Below are positions 1-10,079 of a DNA stretch of 64,000 nt, piece by piece. Each line of letters starts with the position of its first letter. Position 1 is the first letter of the stretch. A program made the translations under genes and the position numbers. Origin of the DNA: Semisulcospira habei (Eukaryota > Mollusca > Gastropoda > Semisulcospiridae). The stretch spans positions 174,266,784-174,330,783 of the forward strand of contig BTPG01000005.1 of the NCBI GenBank assembly GCA_036245525.1. The letters are read 5' to 3'. The notes under the pieces were generated by a model. The model ran no database searches, was not told the DNA's origin, and saw only the letters and a program-made list of their open reading frames with translations.

Positions 1-2
1 CT

Positions 3-116
3 TCCTCTACGAGGAACCAGAGGAGGCCCGGGAGCCGGCCCCCCTCTGTTTCTTCAACTCCTTCCAAGGTAAAGGAAAAAGGGGGGAAAAACTCCTTACC
101 CCCAGATAAGACTTAA
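3..116 (+). CDS. LINE copy A ORF1, C-terminal end (partial)
   Basis: The last 37 codons of a LINE ORF1 (nucleic-acid-binding Gag-like protein) are visible; the rest lies left of the window. The tail is basic and proline-rich (RNQRRPGSRPPS) and ends at TAA 114-116, two bases before the ORF2 ATG. It matches the C-terminus of copy B ORF1. Unlike copy C, copy A keeps six C residues in the run near base 40, so the normal C-terminal frame is preserved. Confidence 0.85.
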   Translation, partial: SSTRNQRRPGSRPPSVSSTPSKVKEKGGKNSLPPDKT

Positions 117-118
117 TC

Positions 119-3100
119 ATGGACTCTTTGCTTCAGTGGAATTGTTGTGGTTTTCGAGCTAACTTTGAGGAATTACATCTTTTAGTCAAGTTCTATAACC
201 CCTCAGTAATATCTCTTCAGGAGACTTACCTGAAGACTTCTGACCCTGTGTCTTTTAATGGTTTTAATGTTATACATAAAGGCTCTGATTCGGAGAGGCG
301 CTCGGGTGGAGCGGCTCTTCTCATTAGTAGCCAAATTTTATGTAGCCCCGTTAGCATCGACACCTGTCTTCAGGCTGTCGCTGCTCGGGTTACCTTAAAA
401 AAGACCATAACCATATGTAGTATTTACCTGCCACCATCACTGCGGGTCTGTAGCAATGATATTTTTAACTTAGTAGATCAACTGCCCCCTCCCTTTATTC
501 TCATGGGGGATTTTAACGGTCATGCTCACCTTTGGGGTAGTGACCACTATGATGGCAGAGGTCAGATGTTAGAAGATGTTTTTTCTCAACTTAACCTATG
601 TGTCTTTAACGATGGCTCACCTACATACTCTAACTCAGGTTCCGGATCTAGTTCTGTTCTAGACCTCACTGTGTGTGATCCTTCTCTCATGCTGGACTTT
701 GACTGGAAGGTTCACGACGACCTGTGTGGTAGTGACCACTTCCCAGTAGTCCTGTCATCGGTCAGCTGTGAGGAGGATTCGCCGGTGGGGCGCTGGAATC
801 TCAAGAAAGCTAACTGGTCTCTGTTTGCCTCTCTCTGTCAGTCTCGTCTTACAGAGGAGGTGGTCATGTCAGCTGAAGAACCTGTTTCTTGTTTTACTTC
901 TATTTTGTTGGAGGTTGCAGGTGAAACCATCCCTAGAACTTCCACATCACTCCCTCGGAAGCCGAGAGTACCATGGTTCAATGAAGAGTGCCGCAAGGCC
1001 CAAACAATGCGCAAATCTGCTCAGCGACGTGCTTTTCGTAATCCGTCCCAAGCAAATATTTTAACCTTTAAAAGACAGCGGGCGAAAGCCCGTTACATTT
1101 TTAAACGTGAACGCCGTGCTTCCTGGAGACGCTTCGTCTCATCTTTATCTTCTAGGACTCCGTCCCAAAAAGTCTGGAAGGCTGTTCGAAGAATTAGGGG
1201 CAGGGATGGCTCGGCTTCTGTCGGCCATCTTAGAGATGGTGCCAGTTTGGTCACAGATAAAAAGGCTGTGGCCAATTTGCTTGCCTCCACCATTGCCCAT
1301 AATTCTTCAACAGAGCATTATTCACCTTTCTTCCAGAGAGAGAAGGAGAAGCGAGAATCTTGTGCTTGTGATTTTATATCGGATAACTTGGAAGACTATA
1401 ATGCCCCTTTTACGTTTTCAGAATTGCAGCAAGCCTTGCAGAAATGTACTGACTCTGCTGCTGGAGTAGATACCATCCATTATCAGCTCATAACACATCT
1501 GCCTGAGGATTCACTCCTTGTACTTCTCAAGGCCTTTAACCATATCTGGATAACCGGTCATTTTCCGCCATCTTGGCGCCAGGCTGTGGTTGTGCCAATT
1601 CCCAAGCCGGGTAAGGATCCTTCCGACCCGGGCAACTACCGGCCAATAGCTTTGACATCATGTTTATGTAAAACTATGGAACGCTTGGTCAACGCCCGAC
1701 TGGTGTGGCATCTTGAGTCACAGGGTCTCATCACAGACCTCCAGTGCGGTTTCCGGCGCTTCCGTAGTACAACTGACCATCTAGTCCGCTTTGAGTCTTT
1801 TATCCGAGATGCTTTTGTCAACAAGCAGCATGTCTATGCAATTTTCTTTGATCTTGAAAAGGCATATGACACTACCTGGAAGCATGGTATAATGTCTGAT
1901 TTGTCGGACATGGGTTTTAAAGGGCATCTGCCCGTTTTTATTCACAATTTTTTGTCCAACAGGTCGTTCCATGTCCGTGTGGGCTCCACCCTCTCCGACT
2001 CCTTTGAACAGGAGATGGGTGTCCCGCAGGGCAGTATTCTATCTCCTGTTTTATTTAGCATTAAAATAAATAACATTGTAAAGGCCGTCAAGGATGATTC
2101 TGAATGCTCTTTGTTTGTGGACGACTTTGCTTTGTGTGCACGAGGTCGAGGACTTGCGTCCCTTGAGAGGCGCTTGCAGCTGTGCGTTGATCGAATCCAG
2201 GGGTGGGTGTCTCTCAATGGATTCAGATTCTCGCCCTCCAAGACAGTCTGTGTGCATTTTACTAACCAGACGAAATTTTTTCCAGAACCTAGCCTGAGCA
2301 TTGCTGGTGTGCCAATTAAGGTGGCCGAAGAGGCAAAGTTTTTGGGGGTCATCTTTGACAAAAGATTGACCTTCTGCAACCATGTTAACTACCTTAGAAC
2401 CTCTTGTTGGAAGGCCCTCGACATTCTTCGTGTCGTTGGTCGTACTGACTGGGGTGCAGACCGCATCGTCTTACTTCGACTGTACCGGGCCCTTGTTCGG
2501 TCCAAACTGGATTACGGCTCTGTGGTATATGGCTCGGCTTCCAAGTCTGTTCTGCAGCGTCTGAACACAATTCACCATCAAGGTCTGCGCATATGTCTGG
2601 GAGCCTTCAGGACATCTCCAGTTCCTAGTCTGTATGCAGAGGCAGGGGAGCCTTCTCTCAGGCTCCGCCGCATCCGCCTCATGCTCAGCTACGTTCTGAA
2701 GCTGAAGGCCCATCTGGAAAATCCTGCCTATGATTGTGTTTTTAACCCGTCGTTTGCAGAGATTTACGATGCCCATCCGGGAGCTGTCCGTCCACTTTCC
2801 TTCCGTGTCCGACCTCATCTGCAGGCGGCCGGAGTGGACCTGGACAAAGTTTCGGAATCTCTGCAACACGTCACTCCACCCTGGCTACTACCAGTTCCTG
2901 ACATCTTGCTGGACTTGACTGCCCACAAGAAGGATTGTACTCCACCAGCCATATACCAACAGAGCCTCAATGAACTCCTTTCAATTTTTCCTGGCTATTG
3001 TCGTCTTTATACGGATGGGTCCAAGTCTGAGGATGGAAGAGTGGCTGCGGCTGCAGTGTCCTCTCGCCATCCTAGACGCCCATTTAAGCTCCGTCTCCCT

Positions 3101-3811
3101 GACCATTCCTCTGTATTTAGTGCAGAACTGCAGGCCATTCTGCTGGCACTCAAGCATGCCTATCAGTCTCGGGAAAGGAACTTCCTGATTCTGTCTGACT
3201 CTCTTTCTGCCCTGCAGGCCCTTCAGGGCGCGGGAACAGACCATCCACTGCTGGTGCAGATTAGAGAGCTCTACGCGGACTTGATGAAGGAATATTATGA
3301 CATCATTTTTATTTGGGTCCCAGGCCATGTGGGCATCGAAGGCAACAGAATCGCAGATTCTGCTGCCAACGGTGCCCGCAGTGACCCTGTCCCTGACACA
3401 CAGACTGTCTATAGTGATTTTAAACCTGTTATTAGTGCGTACATAGCCCGCGAGTGGCAGTCCGATTGGGACAAAGAGGAAGGGAACAAGCTTCATGAAG
3501 CTCTTCCTAAGTTGTCTGACAGTCTACCTTTCCGCTGCGGCAGCCGCCGTGAGGAGACTGTCCTTGCTCGGCTCCACATCGGGCACACATATGTTACGCA
3601 CTCTTACTTACTTAAACAGGATGAGCGTCCATGGTGTTTTGCCTGTGATGAGCAGTTTTCTGTTCGACACTTTTTGCTGTATTGTGCTGACCTAATTGAC
3701 ACCAGATATAAACACTTCACAGCAGACTCCTTGAAGGTTTTGTTCCGGGATGTTCCCCCGGACAAAATCTTCAATTTTTTGAGAGAATGCAATATTTTTA
3801 ACAAGATCTGA
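119..3811 (+). CDS. LINE copy A ORF2: endonuclease-reverse transcriptase-RNase H, intact
   Basis: This 1230-residue polyprotein would nick target DNA, copy its own RNA onto the nick and help remove template RNA. In order: an APE-type endonuclease at about 1-230 (QWNCCGF, SLQETYLK, MGDFNGH near 130, GSDHFP near 204); reverse transcriptase at about 470-760 with FFDLEKAYD (motif A, near 575), GVPQGSILSP (motif B) and FVDDF (motif C, near 665) instead of the common YADD; RNase H at about 960-1085 (YTDGSK, AELQA, LSDSLSALQ, WVPGHVGIEGNRIAD); and a C-terminal CxxC...H...C knuckle near 1172 (CFACDEQF). The start is set by ATG 119 just after the ORF1 stop, which suggests termination-reinitiation. It differs from copy C at about 11 residues. 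No stop or frameshift is present, so it may be recently active. One substitution (WNCCGF for WNCRGF) lies next to the endonuclease Asn. Confidence 0.95.
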   Translation: MDSLLQWNCCGFRANFEELHLLVKFYNPSVISLQETYLKTSDPVSFNGFNVIHKGSDSERRSGGAALLISSQILCSPVSIDTCLQAVAARVTLKKTITICSIYLPPSLRVCSNDIFNLVDQLPPPFILMGDFNGHAHLWGSDHYDGRGQMLEDVFSQLNLCVFNDGSPTYSNSGSGSSSVLDLTVCDPSLMLDFDWKVHDDLCGSDHFPVVLSSVSCEEDSPVGRWNLKKANWSLFASLCQSRLTEEVVMSAEEPVSCFTSILLEVAGETIPRTSTSLPRKPRVPWFNEECRKAQTMRKSAQRRAFRNPSQANILTFKRQRAKARYIFKRERRASWRRFVSSLSSRTPSQKVWKAVRRIRGRDGSASVGHLRDGASLVTDKKAVANLLASTIAHNSSTEHYSPFFQREKEKRESCACDFISDNLEDYNAPFTFSELQQALQKCTDSAAGVDTIHYQLITHLPEDSLLVLLKAFNHIWITGHFPPSWRQAVVVPIPKPGKDPSDPGNYRPIALTSCLCKTMERLVNARLVWHLESQGLITDLQCGFRRFRSTTDHLVRFESFIRDAFVNKQHVYAIFFDLEKAYDTTWKHGIMSDLSDMGFKGHLPVFIHNFLSNRSFHVRVGSTLSDSFEQEMGVPQGSILSPVLFSIKINNIVKAVKDDSECSLFVDDFALCARGRGLASLERRLQLCVDRIQGWVSLNGFRFSPSKTVCVHFTNQTKFFPEPSLSIAGVPIKVAEEAKFLGVIFDKRLTFCNHVNYLRTSCWKALDILRVVGRTDWGADRIVLLRLYRALVRSKLDYGSVVYGSASKSVLQRLNTIHHQGLRICLGAFRTSPVPSLYAEAGEPSLRLRRIRLMLSYVLKLKAHLENPAYDCVFNPSFAEIYDAHPGAVRPLSFRVRPHLQAAGVDLDKVSESLQHVTPPWLLPVPDILLDLTAHKKDCTPPAIYQQSLNELLSIFPGYCRLYTDGSKSEDGRVAAAAVSSRHPRRPFKLRLPDHSSVFSAELQAILLALKHAYQSRERNFLILSDSLSALQALQGAGTDHPLLVQIRELYADLMKEYYDIIFIWVPGHVGIEGNRIADSAANGARSDPVPDTQTVYSDFKPVISAYIAREWQSDWDKEEGNKLHEALPKLSDSLPFRCGSRREETVLARLHIGHTYVTHSYLLKQDERPWCFACDEQFSVRHFLLYCADLIDTRYKHFTADSLKVLFRDVPPDKIFNFLRECNIFNKI

Positions 3812-4030
3812 GCATTCATAGACTATGTGAATTTTTTTATTTGCCCTTTTTGAGAGTCTGTAGACGTTTCTTTTCCAGACATGTGCGACATTTTAGCCTG
3901 AGATTTTTAATCTATATTTACATCTTGTCTTAAGACCTTGCTTTTAGTCTGGGTGACCAGATTTTTACCCATCCCGCCGTGAGATGGCCTTAGTCGCCTG
4001 CTCGGCGTTAAACCCAAATAACTAACTAAC

Positions 4031-4359
4031 TGATCAAATCACAGTTGATTGCGGCAGCCATCGTGTTGGTGGCGGCGTGGTAAGATGCCCAGTTCGCCAC
4101 AACCGCCAGGGAATGCACCTCACGTAGAGGAGCTGTTGACTGCGGGTCCCAATTGTCTTCCAGAGCTCTGACGATCACCTGGGTCGCGAGGTCCAAGAAA
4201 CCCGAGCAGGACAGGGTGTTGTGGATCAGGCTAGCCGTCTTGTCTAAGCCCCGAGGAACCCGGGAAAAGGCGGCTCTGCAACCACCCACCTGAAAATCTG
4301 TGGCATTGTCCAGCGAAGGCAAGGGGCACGAAAAAGCCTGTGAGTGACCCGCGTACCAC
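4031..4359 (-). pseudogene. DIRS gag core fragment
   Basis: The minus-strand frame encodes YAGHSQAFSCPLPSLD...NTLSCSGFLDLATQVI...NWASYHAATNTMAAAINCDLI. This aligns by eye with the D3 gag protein (WYNGHSPFFLCPL...NTLACTGFLELATQAVV...RAAYHTSANALAGLANCDLM). It is a structural (Gag-like) protein of a DIRS element and not a host gene. Both ends are cut by insertions: LINE A on the left, and RTE R1 on the right with its duplicated target CGCGTACCAC at 4350-4359. Confidence 0.75.
4350..4359. repeat. Target-site duplication, left copy (RTE R1 block)
   Basis: CGCGTACCAC here is repeated at 10050-10059. The DIRS gag reading frame joins across the two copies once the sequence between them is removed. 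Confidence 0.75.
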
Positions 4360-7206
4360 TTACTTACGCCTGTCACCCCTTCCAGGGTATAAGCTGTCGA
4401 CGAGAGACCTCCAGTGACTCCTGTGCTGTGCTTCTCCTTCGATTTTACTCCAGGTGGTTCCCAGTCTCTTGATGTCTGCTTGGAGGTCTCGACGCCAGGT
4501 GTTTCTCGGCCTGCCTCTTTTCCTCTTTCCCTCGGGGTTCCATAACAATGCCTGCCTAGTGATACTGGAAACTGGCTTTCTCAGACTGTGACCAATCCAT
4601 CCCCATCTTCTTTATCCAATTTCATTCTCTGCTGTTATCTGCTCTGTTCTCTCCCAGAGTCTGACGTTGCTGATCTTCTCTGGCCAGTGGATTTTCAAGA
4701 TTCTTCTAAGGCAACTGTTTATGAAGATCTGTACTCTGTTGACTGTGGTTTTTGTCAACCTCCAAGTCTCTGCTCCATATAGGAGAACTGCTTTTACGTT
4801 GGAGTTGAAAATCCGGACTTTGGTGTGTTGTGACAGCTCTCTGGAACTCCACACTTTTTTCAGCTGGAGAAAGGCTGCTCTGGCTTTACCGATTCGTGTT
4901 CTGACATCTGCATCAGTGCCACCTTTTTTGTTGATGATGCTCCCGAGATAGGTGAAGGACTCTACCTCCTCCAACGGGGTGCCAGCAAGCAAGACTGGTT
5001 CTTCCCTGGTTGCGTTCAGCCTCATTGTCTTTGTTTTCTGTTTGTGGATGGTGAGGCCCACTTGGGACGAGATGTCGCAAGCCTCGTGGTCTTGTCCTGC
5101 ATTTGTTGATGAGTGTGGGACAGTAAAGACAAGTCGTCTGCAAAATCGAGGTCGTCAAGCTGTGTCCACAGTGTCCACTGTATTCCGCTTCTACTCTGCT
5201 CTGTGGTCCTCTTCATGACCCAGTCTATGGCCAGTAGGAAGAGGAACGGAGACAGCAAACACCCCTGCCTGACGCCGGTTCTGACCTGGTGCTCCCTGGT
5301 GAACTGCCCTTCATGGATCACGCAACATGTCATGCCATCGTAGCTGCTTTTGATCAGGCAGATGAGTTTTGTGGGTACACTTGTAGTGTCGTAGGAGTTT
5401 CCACAAAGTCTCTTGGTCCACGCTGTCAAATGCTTTCTCATAATCCACAAAGTTGACGTACAGCGGGGAGCTCCACTCCAGAGACTGCTCCATGATGATG
5501 CGGAGAGTGGCAATCTGGTCTGTACATGATCGGTTTTTCCTGAATCCTGCTTGCTGGTCTCTCAGCTGGGGGTTGATGGAGCTCTTCATTCTCTCCATGA
5601 TGATCCTGTTGAAGACCTTTCCTGGTAATGACAGCAAGGTGATTCCTCTGTAGTTGGAACACTTGCTGAGGTCGCCTTTCTTGGGAAGCTTGATTAGGTA
5701 CCCCTCCTTTCCGTCAGCCGGCATCACCTCCTCTTCCCAGATCTTTCCAAACAGTGGGTACAGCATCACTACTGTTGTTTCTAGGTCTGCTTTGAGAGCG
5801 TCCGCTGGGATACCATCTGGCCCTGCTGCTTTGCCGTTCTTCAAAAATGCCACTGCTCTTCTGATCAGTTCCCGGCTGGGTCTGTCACAGCTGATGAGTA
5901 GGTCAGTCTCTGCTGGCTGGATGTCTGGGGGGTCGGGTGGGGTGGGTCTGTTCAGTAACTCTTCAAAATACTCGGTCCATCTGTCGAATTGGTCTGCTCT
6001 GTCTGCAATAGGCTTGCCTTCTTTGTCTTTTACTGGTCTTTCTGAATGGCCATACTTGCCAGACAATCTTCTGGTAATGTCGTAGAGCTGTTTCATGTTG
6101 CTGCTACCTTTTCTGCCCCTGCTGCTAGGCCGTTTGTGTAGGCTCTCTTGTCTGCCCTGATACTCCTCTTCACCTCACGGTTGGCTTCCGAGTATTCCTC
6201 ATGTGCCCTTGCTTTGGCTGCTCTCGTGCAACTGTTGTTAACAACTGCTTTCTTCTGCTTCCTCACTTCTATCTTCTTCAAGGTCTGTGCCGACAGCCAG
6301 TACTTGTGATGGTGTTTCTTGAACCCCACAGTGTCTTTGCAGGTTGAGTTCAGTGCCTCTCTAACTGCCTTCCACTGCTGCTCTGTGGTGTCCGCCTCCT
6401 CTTTATTTACTAGCTCCTGTAGCACTTGAAACCGGTTGGACAGCACCAGTTTGAACTCTTCTCTCACTCCAGTCTCTCTCAGGAGACCTACATTATAGTG
6501 CTGTCTTCTTGTTGTGCATGTGCTACTTTTCTTTAACTTGAGCTTTATTCTAAGATAAGCAGATGACGGTCTGAGGCGACATCTGCTCCCCTCCTCACTT
6601 GAACATCTTGAAGGGATCTTCTAAATTTCTTGCTAATGCAGATATGGTCTATTTGGTTCTCTGTAGTATGGTCAGGTGAGACCCACGTTGCTTTGTGTAT
6701 TTTTCTGTGTGGGAAGATGCTGCCTCCAATGTCAAGTCTGTTTAGAACACAAAAGTCTACAAACCTCTCCCCGTTCTCACTCATCTCCCCTAGTCCCTGT
6801 CTCCCCATCACCTCTTTGTATCCGGTATTGTCCTCCCCTATTTTGGCATGATGATGGTGATATCTTGCTCCACACATTTGTCCACAGCACTCTGGAGTCG
6901 GTCGTAGAACTCTTGTTTCTCTTCCTCGTCACTGTCATTAGTGGGCGCATAACACTGGATGACGTTCAGCTTGATCTTTTTCCTGGTTCTAAAGGCTGCT
7001 GTGATAATTCTTGGTCCAGGATGTTCCCAGCCCATCAGCACTCTCTGTGCCACTGGTGACAGAATCATCTCCCCATTTATCTGGCCAGGCTGCGTCCATC
7101 TGGTTTCACTGATACCTAGCAGGGAAAGGTTGTACTTTTGCATTTCCGCTGCTATCTGGGTGGACTTCCCGCTCTGGTACATGGTCTTGACATTCCATGT
7201 GCCCAT
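4360..7206 (-). pseudogene. RTE R1 endonuclease-reverse transcriptase, frameshifted
   Basis: Pieces in order on the minus strand: endonuclease start MGTWNVKTMYQSGKST (7206 down) with LGISETRW; an endonuclease end containing DHTTENQIDHICISKKFRRS (6877-6545); a linker (6467-6093); reverse transcriptase with [41 protein letters not shown] and [11 protein letters not shown] (6096-5311); then [13 protein letters not shown] and LDFADDL (5513-5022); thumb and C-terminal region (5061-4612); and a basic tail [19 protein letters not shown] (4548-4360). Consecutive pieces lie in different frames, so several indels have occurred and the copy cannot make a whole protein. The catalytic FADD is still readable. 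Confidence 0.85.
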
Positions 7207-7933
7207 GATTGTGTCCCTGGATAGAGAGAGGCAGCTCGATCTTGTGGCTTCCGAAGACTTCCAGCTTTCACCACACGATGTCATAAATCTTCTGGTAGAA
7301 GAACCTTCCTCCTCCAGGAAAGGAATTGCTGTTTGTCTATTCGTCGGCATTTTTGTAGCTATTTATTTGCAGGGTGGGGAAGCTACCCCCACGCCCAACC
7401 CCCTTACTAGGACGACCAGGGGTTTCTGTCAGGGTCTCCTTCCCTTAGACCATGTTGGTTCACGGCACCTTATTTCATTCGGTGCACCCCTCTCGCGAGG
7501 GAACCCCTATCCACCACCCAAGGGACGCGCCTCAATGCCATATGGTCCCAGCGCGAGGCACCTGCGTACCAGCTCTGGCGAAACTGTATGTCGATCCCCT
7601 CTGGCCACCTGGCATCGGAAAGAAGATGGGGTCCATGGAGTTCCTGAGAGACAGCTGTGCTGAGAAGGCGTCCGCGAGCCGGGTGGTTGCGGTAGGGACT
7701 TAGTCACTTAGGCTGTAGTGTAGCATCTACTGAAGCTGAAACCTTTCTCTTAAGAGGAGGGGCGGGCGGGCAAGCCTCCGGCGGAAGGAAACGCAGAATG
7801 AGCCCCATGGCCTCTTCTAGTGGCCGGAGCGAAGCGGGGAGAAGACTCAGAAAAACTGTGCTGGGAGTCGCGGGCAGGGAACTCAGTGACGCGGATGCGT
7901 GCTCCCAAAAAATAATAAAATAATAATAATTAT

Positions 7934-7948
7934 GGTATTTATAATACT
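7934..7948. repeat. Target-site duplication of mini-RTE, left
   Basis: GGTATTTATAATACT occurs here and again at 8500-8514, an exact 15-bp direct repeat around the insertion at 7949-8499. Confidence 0.85.
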
Positions 7949-8499
7949 TACTTACTTACGCCTGTCACCCCTACCCGGGTATAGGCCGTCGACGAGAGAC
8001 CTCCAGCAACTCCTGTCCTGTGCTTCTCCTTCGATTCTACTCCAGGTGGTTCCCAGTCTCTTGATGTCTGCTTGGAGGTCTCGACGCCAGGAGTTCTCGG
8101 CCTACCTCTTTTTCTCTTTCCCTGGGGGTTTCCATGTGCCCATGGTTGTGTCCCTGGATAGAGAGAGGCGGCTCGGTCCTGTGGCTTCCGAAGACTTCCG
8201 GCTTTCACCACAGGACGTCATAAATCTTCTGATAGAAGAACCTTCCTCCTCCAGGAAAGGAATTACTGTTAGTCTTTTCGTCGACGTTTTTGTAGCTATT
8301 TCCTTTTTTGCAGGGTGGGGAAGCTACCCCCACGCCCAACCCCCTTACTAGGAGGACCAGGGGTTTTCTGTCGGGGTCACCTTCCCTTAGACCATGTTGG
8401 TTCACGGCACCTTATTTCATTCGGTGCACCCCTCTCACGAGGGACCCCCTATCCACCACCCAGGGGACGCGCCTCAATGCCATATGGTCCCAGCGCGAG
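7949..8499 (-). mobile_element. Non-autonomous mini-RTE (5' region fused to 3' end)
   Basis: This 551-bp insert has the RTE 3' end (tail plus about 180 bp, matching the R1 3' end) fused directly to RTE 5'-leader sequence matching R1 from about 7192 to 7552. The junction lies at about 8130-8136 and both parent segments contain TTCCATG there, so it looks like a microhomology-mediated internal deletion. All coding sequence is lost. The exact 15-bp duplication on both sides shows that this 551-bp unit was inserted as such, so it would be a SINE-like passenger of the RTE machinery. Confidence 0.85.
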
Positions 8500-8514
8500 G
8501 GTATTTATAATACT
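8500..8514. repeat. Target-site duplication of mini-RTE, right
   Basis: Second copy of GGTATTTATAATACT, pairing with 7934-7948. Confidence 0.85.
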
Positions 8515-8591
8515 CTTATCTTATAATAATTATAACTCTAAGTGCGCACTCACAACTCGCGCACGCATGCGCACACTTTAGACAACAACTC

Positions 8592-10039
8592 TTACTTACT
8601 TACTTACGCCTGTCACCCCTACCTGGGTATAGGCCGTTGACGAGAGACCTCCAGCAACTCCTGTCCTGTGCTTCTCCTTCGATTCTACTCCAGGTGGTTC
8701 CCAGTCTCTTGATGTCTGCTTGGGTACAGCATCTCCACTGTTGTCTCTAGGTCTGCTTTCAGAGACTCCGCTGGGATGCCATCTGGCCCTGCTGCTTTGC
8801 CATTCTTCAAAAATGCCACTGCTCTTCTGATCTCTTCCCGGCTGGGTCTGTCACAGCTGATGGGTAGGTCGGTCTCTGCTGGCTGGATGTCTGGGGGGTC
8901 GGGTGGGCTAGGTCTGTTCAGTAACTCTTCAAAATACTCGGCCCATCTGTCGAGTTGGTCTGCTCTGTCTGCAATAGGCTTGCCTTCTTTGTCTTTTACT
9001 GGTCTTTCTGTATGGCCATACTTGCCCGACAATCTTCTGGTAATGTCGTAGAGCTGTTTCATGTTGCCGCTGCCTGCTGCCTTTTCTGCCTCTGTTGCCA
9101 GGCTGTCTGTGTAGGCCCTCTTGTCTGCCCTGATACTCCTCTTCACCTCGCGGTTGGCTTCCGAGTATTCCACCTGTGCCTTTACTTTGGCTGCTCTCGT
9201 GCGACTGTTGTTGACAACTGCTTTCTTCTGCTTCCTCACTTTTATCTTCTTCAAGGTCTGTGCCGACAGCCAGTCCTTGTGATGGTGTTTCCTGAACCCT
9301 ACAGTGTCTTTGCAGGTTGAGTTCAGCGCCTCTCTAACTGCCTTCCACTGCTGCTCTGTGGTGGCCGCCTCCTCTTCGTTTACTAGCTCCTGTAGCGCTT
9401 GAAACCGGTTGGACAGCACCAGTTTGAAATCTTCTCTAACTCCAGTTTCTCTCAGGAAGCCTACATTATAGCGCTGTCTTCTTGTTGTCTCTGTGCGGCT
9501 TTTCTTTAGCTTGAGCTTCATTCTTAAGATAAGCAGATGGTGGTCTGAGGCGACATCTGCTCCCCTCACTCGAACATCTTGAAGGGATCTTCTAAATTTC
9601 TTGCTAATGCAGATATGGTCTATTTGGTTCTCAGTTGTATGGTCAGGTGAGACCCAAGTTGCTTTGTGTATTCTTCTGTGTGGGAAGATGCTGCCTCCAA
9701 TGACAAGTCGGTTTAGAGCACAAAAGTCTACAAACCTCTCCCCGTTCTCACTCATCTCCGAGCCTAGTCCCTGTCTCCCCATCACCTCTTCATATCCGGT
9801 GTTGTCCTCCCCTATTTTGGCATTAAAATCGCCCATGATGATGGTGATGTCTCGCTCCGCACATTTGTCCACAGCACTCTGGAGTCGGTCGTAGAACTCT
9901 TGTTTCTCTTCCTCATCACTGTCATTAGTGGGCGCATAACACTGGATGACGTTCAGCTTGAGCGTTTTCTTGGTTCTAAAGGCTGCTGTGATAATTCTTG
10001 GCCCAAGAGGTTCCCAGCCCATCAGCGCTCTCTGTGCCA
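8592..10039 (-). mobile_element. RTE-like LINE R2, 5'-truncated and internally deleted
   Basis: The plus-strand left end is the usual RTE 3' terminus (CTTACTTACTTACGCC...). At about 8724 it jumps from the 3' terminal region into the middle of the reverse transcriptase, so the palm and thumb coding region is missing. The right end stops within the endonuclease coding region. Probable target duplication: GACAACAACTC at 8581-8591 and GACAACGACTC at 10040-10050, with one mismatch. Confidence 0.78.
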
Positions 10040-10040
10040 G
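8685..10040 (-). pseudogene. RTE R2 endonuclease + partial RT, one open frame
   Basis: About 450 codons are open on the minus strand. The endonuclease part (AFRTKKTLKLNVIQCYAPTND, MGDFNAKIGEDNTG, TWVSPDHTTENQIDHICISK, GADVASDHHLLI) is followed by the linker and the start of the reverse transcriptase (FLKNGKAAGPDGIPAESLK). It then runs out of frame into the 3' terminus through the internal deletion. The endonuclease N-terminus (TWNVKTM) and all reverse transcriptase motifs after A are missing, so it cannot mobilise itself. The open frame has been kept, unlike in R1, which suggests a younger copy. Confidence 0.82.
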
Positions 10041-10049
10041 ACAACGACT

Positions 10050-10059
10050 CGCGTACCAC
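10050..10059. repeat. Target-site duplication, right copy (RTE R1 block)
   Basis: CGCGTACCAC pairs with 4350-4359. Minus-strand DIRS gag sequence (RNVFHYLWY) resumes just beyond it. Confidence 0.72.
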
Positions 10060-10079
10060 AAATAGTGAAATACATTACG

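Larger units (their letters stand above)
1..4030 (+). mobile_element. RNase H-bearing LINE (I/Jockey-group), copy A, 5' end outside window
   Basis: The window opens inside ORF1 of a non-LTR retrotransposon. ORF2 is complete, followed by a roughly 220-bp 3' UTR that ends in a short TAAC-type tail (GTTAAACCCAAATAACTAAC...) at about 4009-4030. The 3' UTR and ORF2 are almost the same as in copy C at 39607-45641. The element sits inside the gag part of a minus-strand DIRS element, whose sequence resumes at 4031. The left target-site copy lies outside the window, so the duplication cannot be checked. ORF2 contains endonuclease, reverse transcriptase and RNase H, which places it in the I/Jockey superfamily; the exact clade (I, Nimb or similar) is inferred. 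Confidence 0.93.
4360..8591 (-). mobile_element. RTE-like LINE R1, minus strand, long degenerate copy with nested mini-RTE
   Basis: On the minus strand the element has a 5' leader (from about 8591, including an AATAAT-rich stretch near 7905-7930), an endonuclease-reverse transcriptase ORF broken into pieces (7206 to about 4370) and a 3' end with a (GTAA)n tail, read on the plus strand as CTTACTTACGCCTGTCACCC. It is flanked by CGCGTACCAC at 4350-4359 and 10050-10059. A 551-bp relative is inserted at 7949-8499 and another truncated copy (R2) sits at its 5' edge. Assignment to the RTE group rests on the single ORF, the FADD motif and the endonuclease opening TWNVKTM. Confidence 0.8.
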
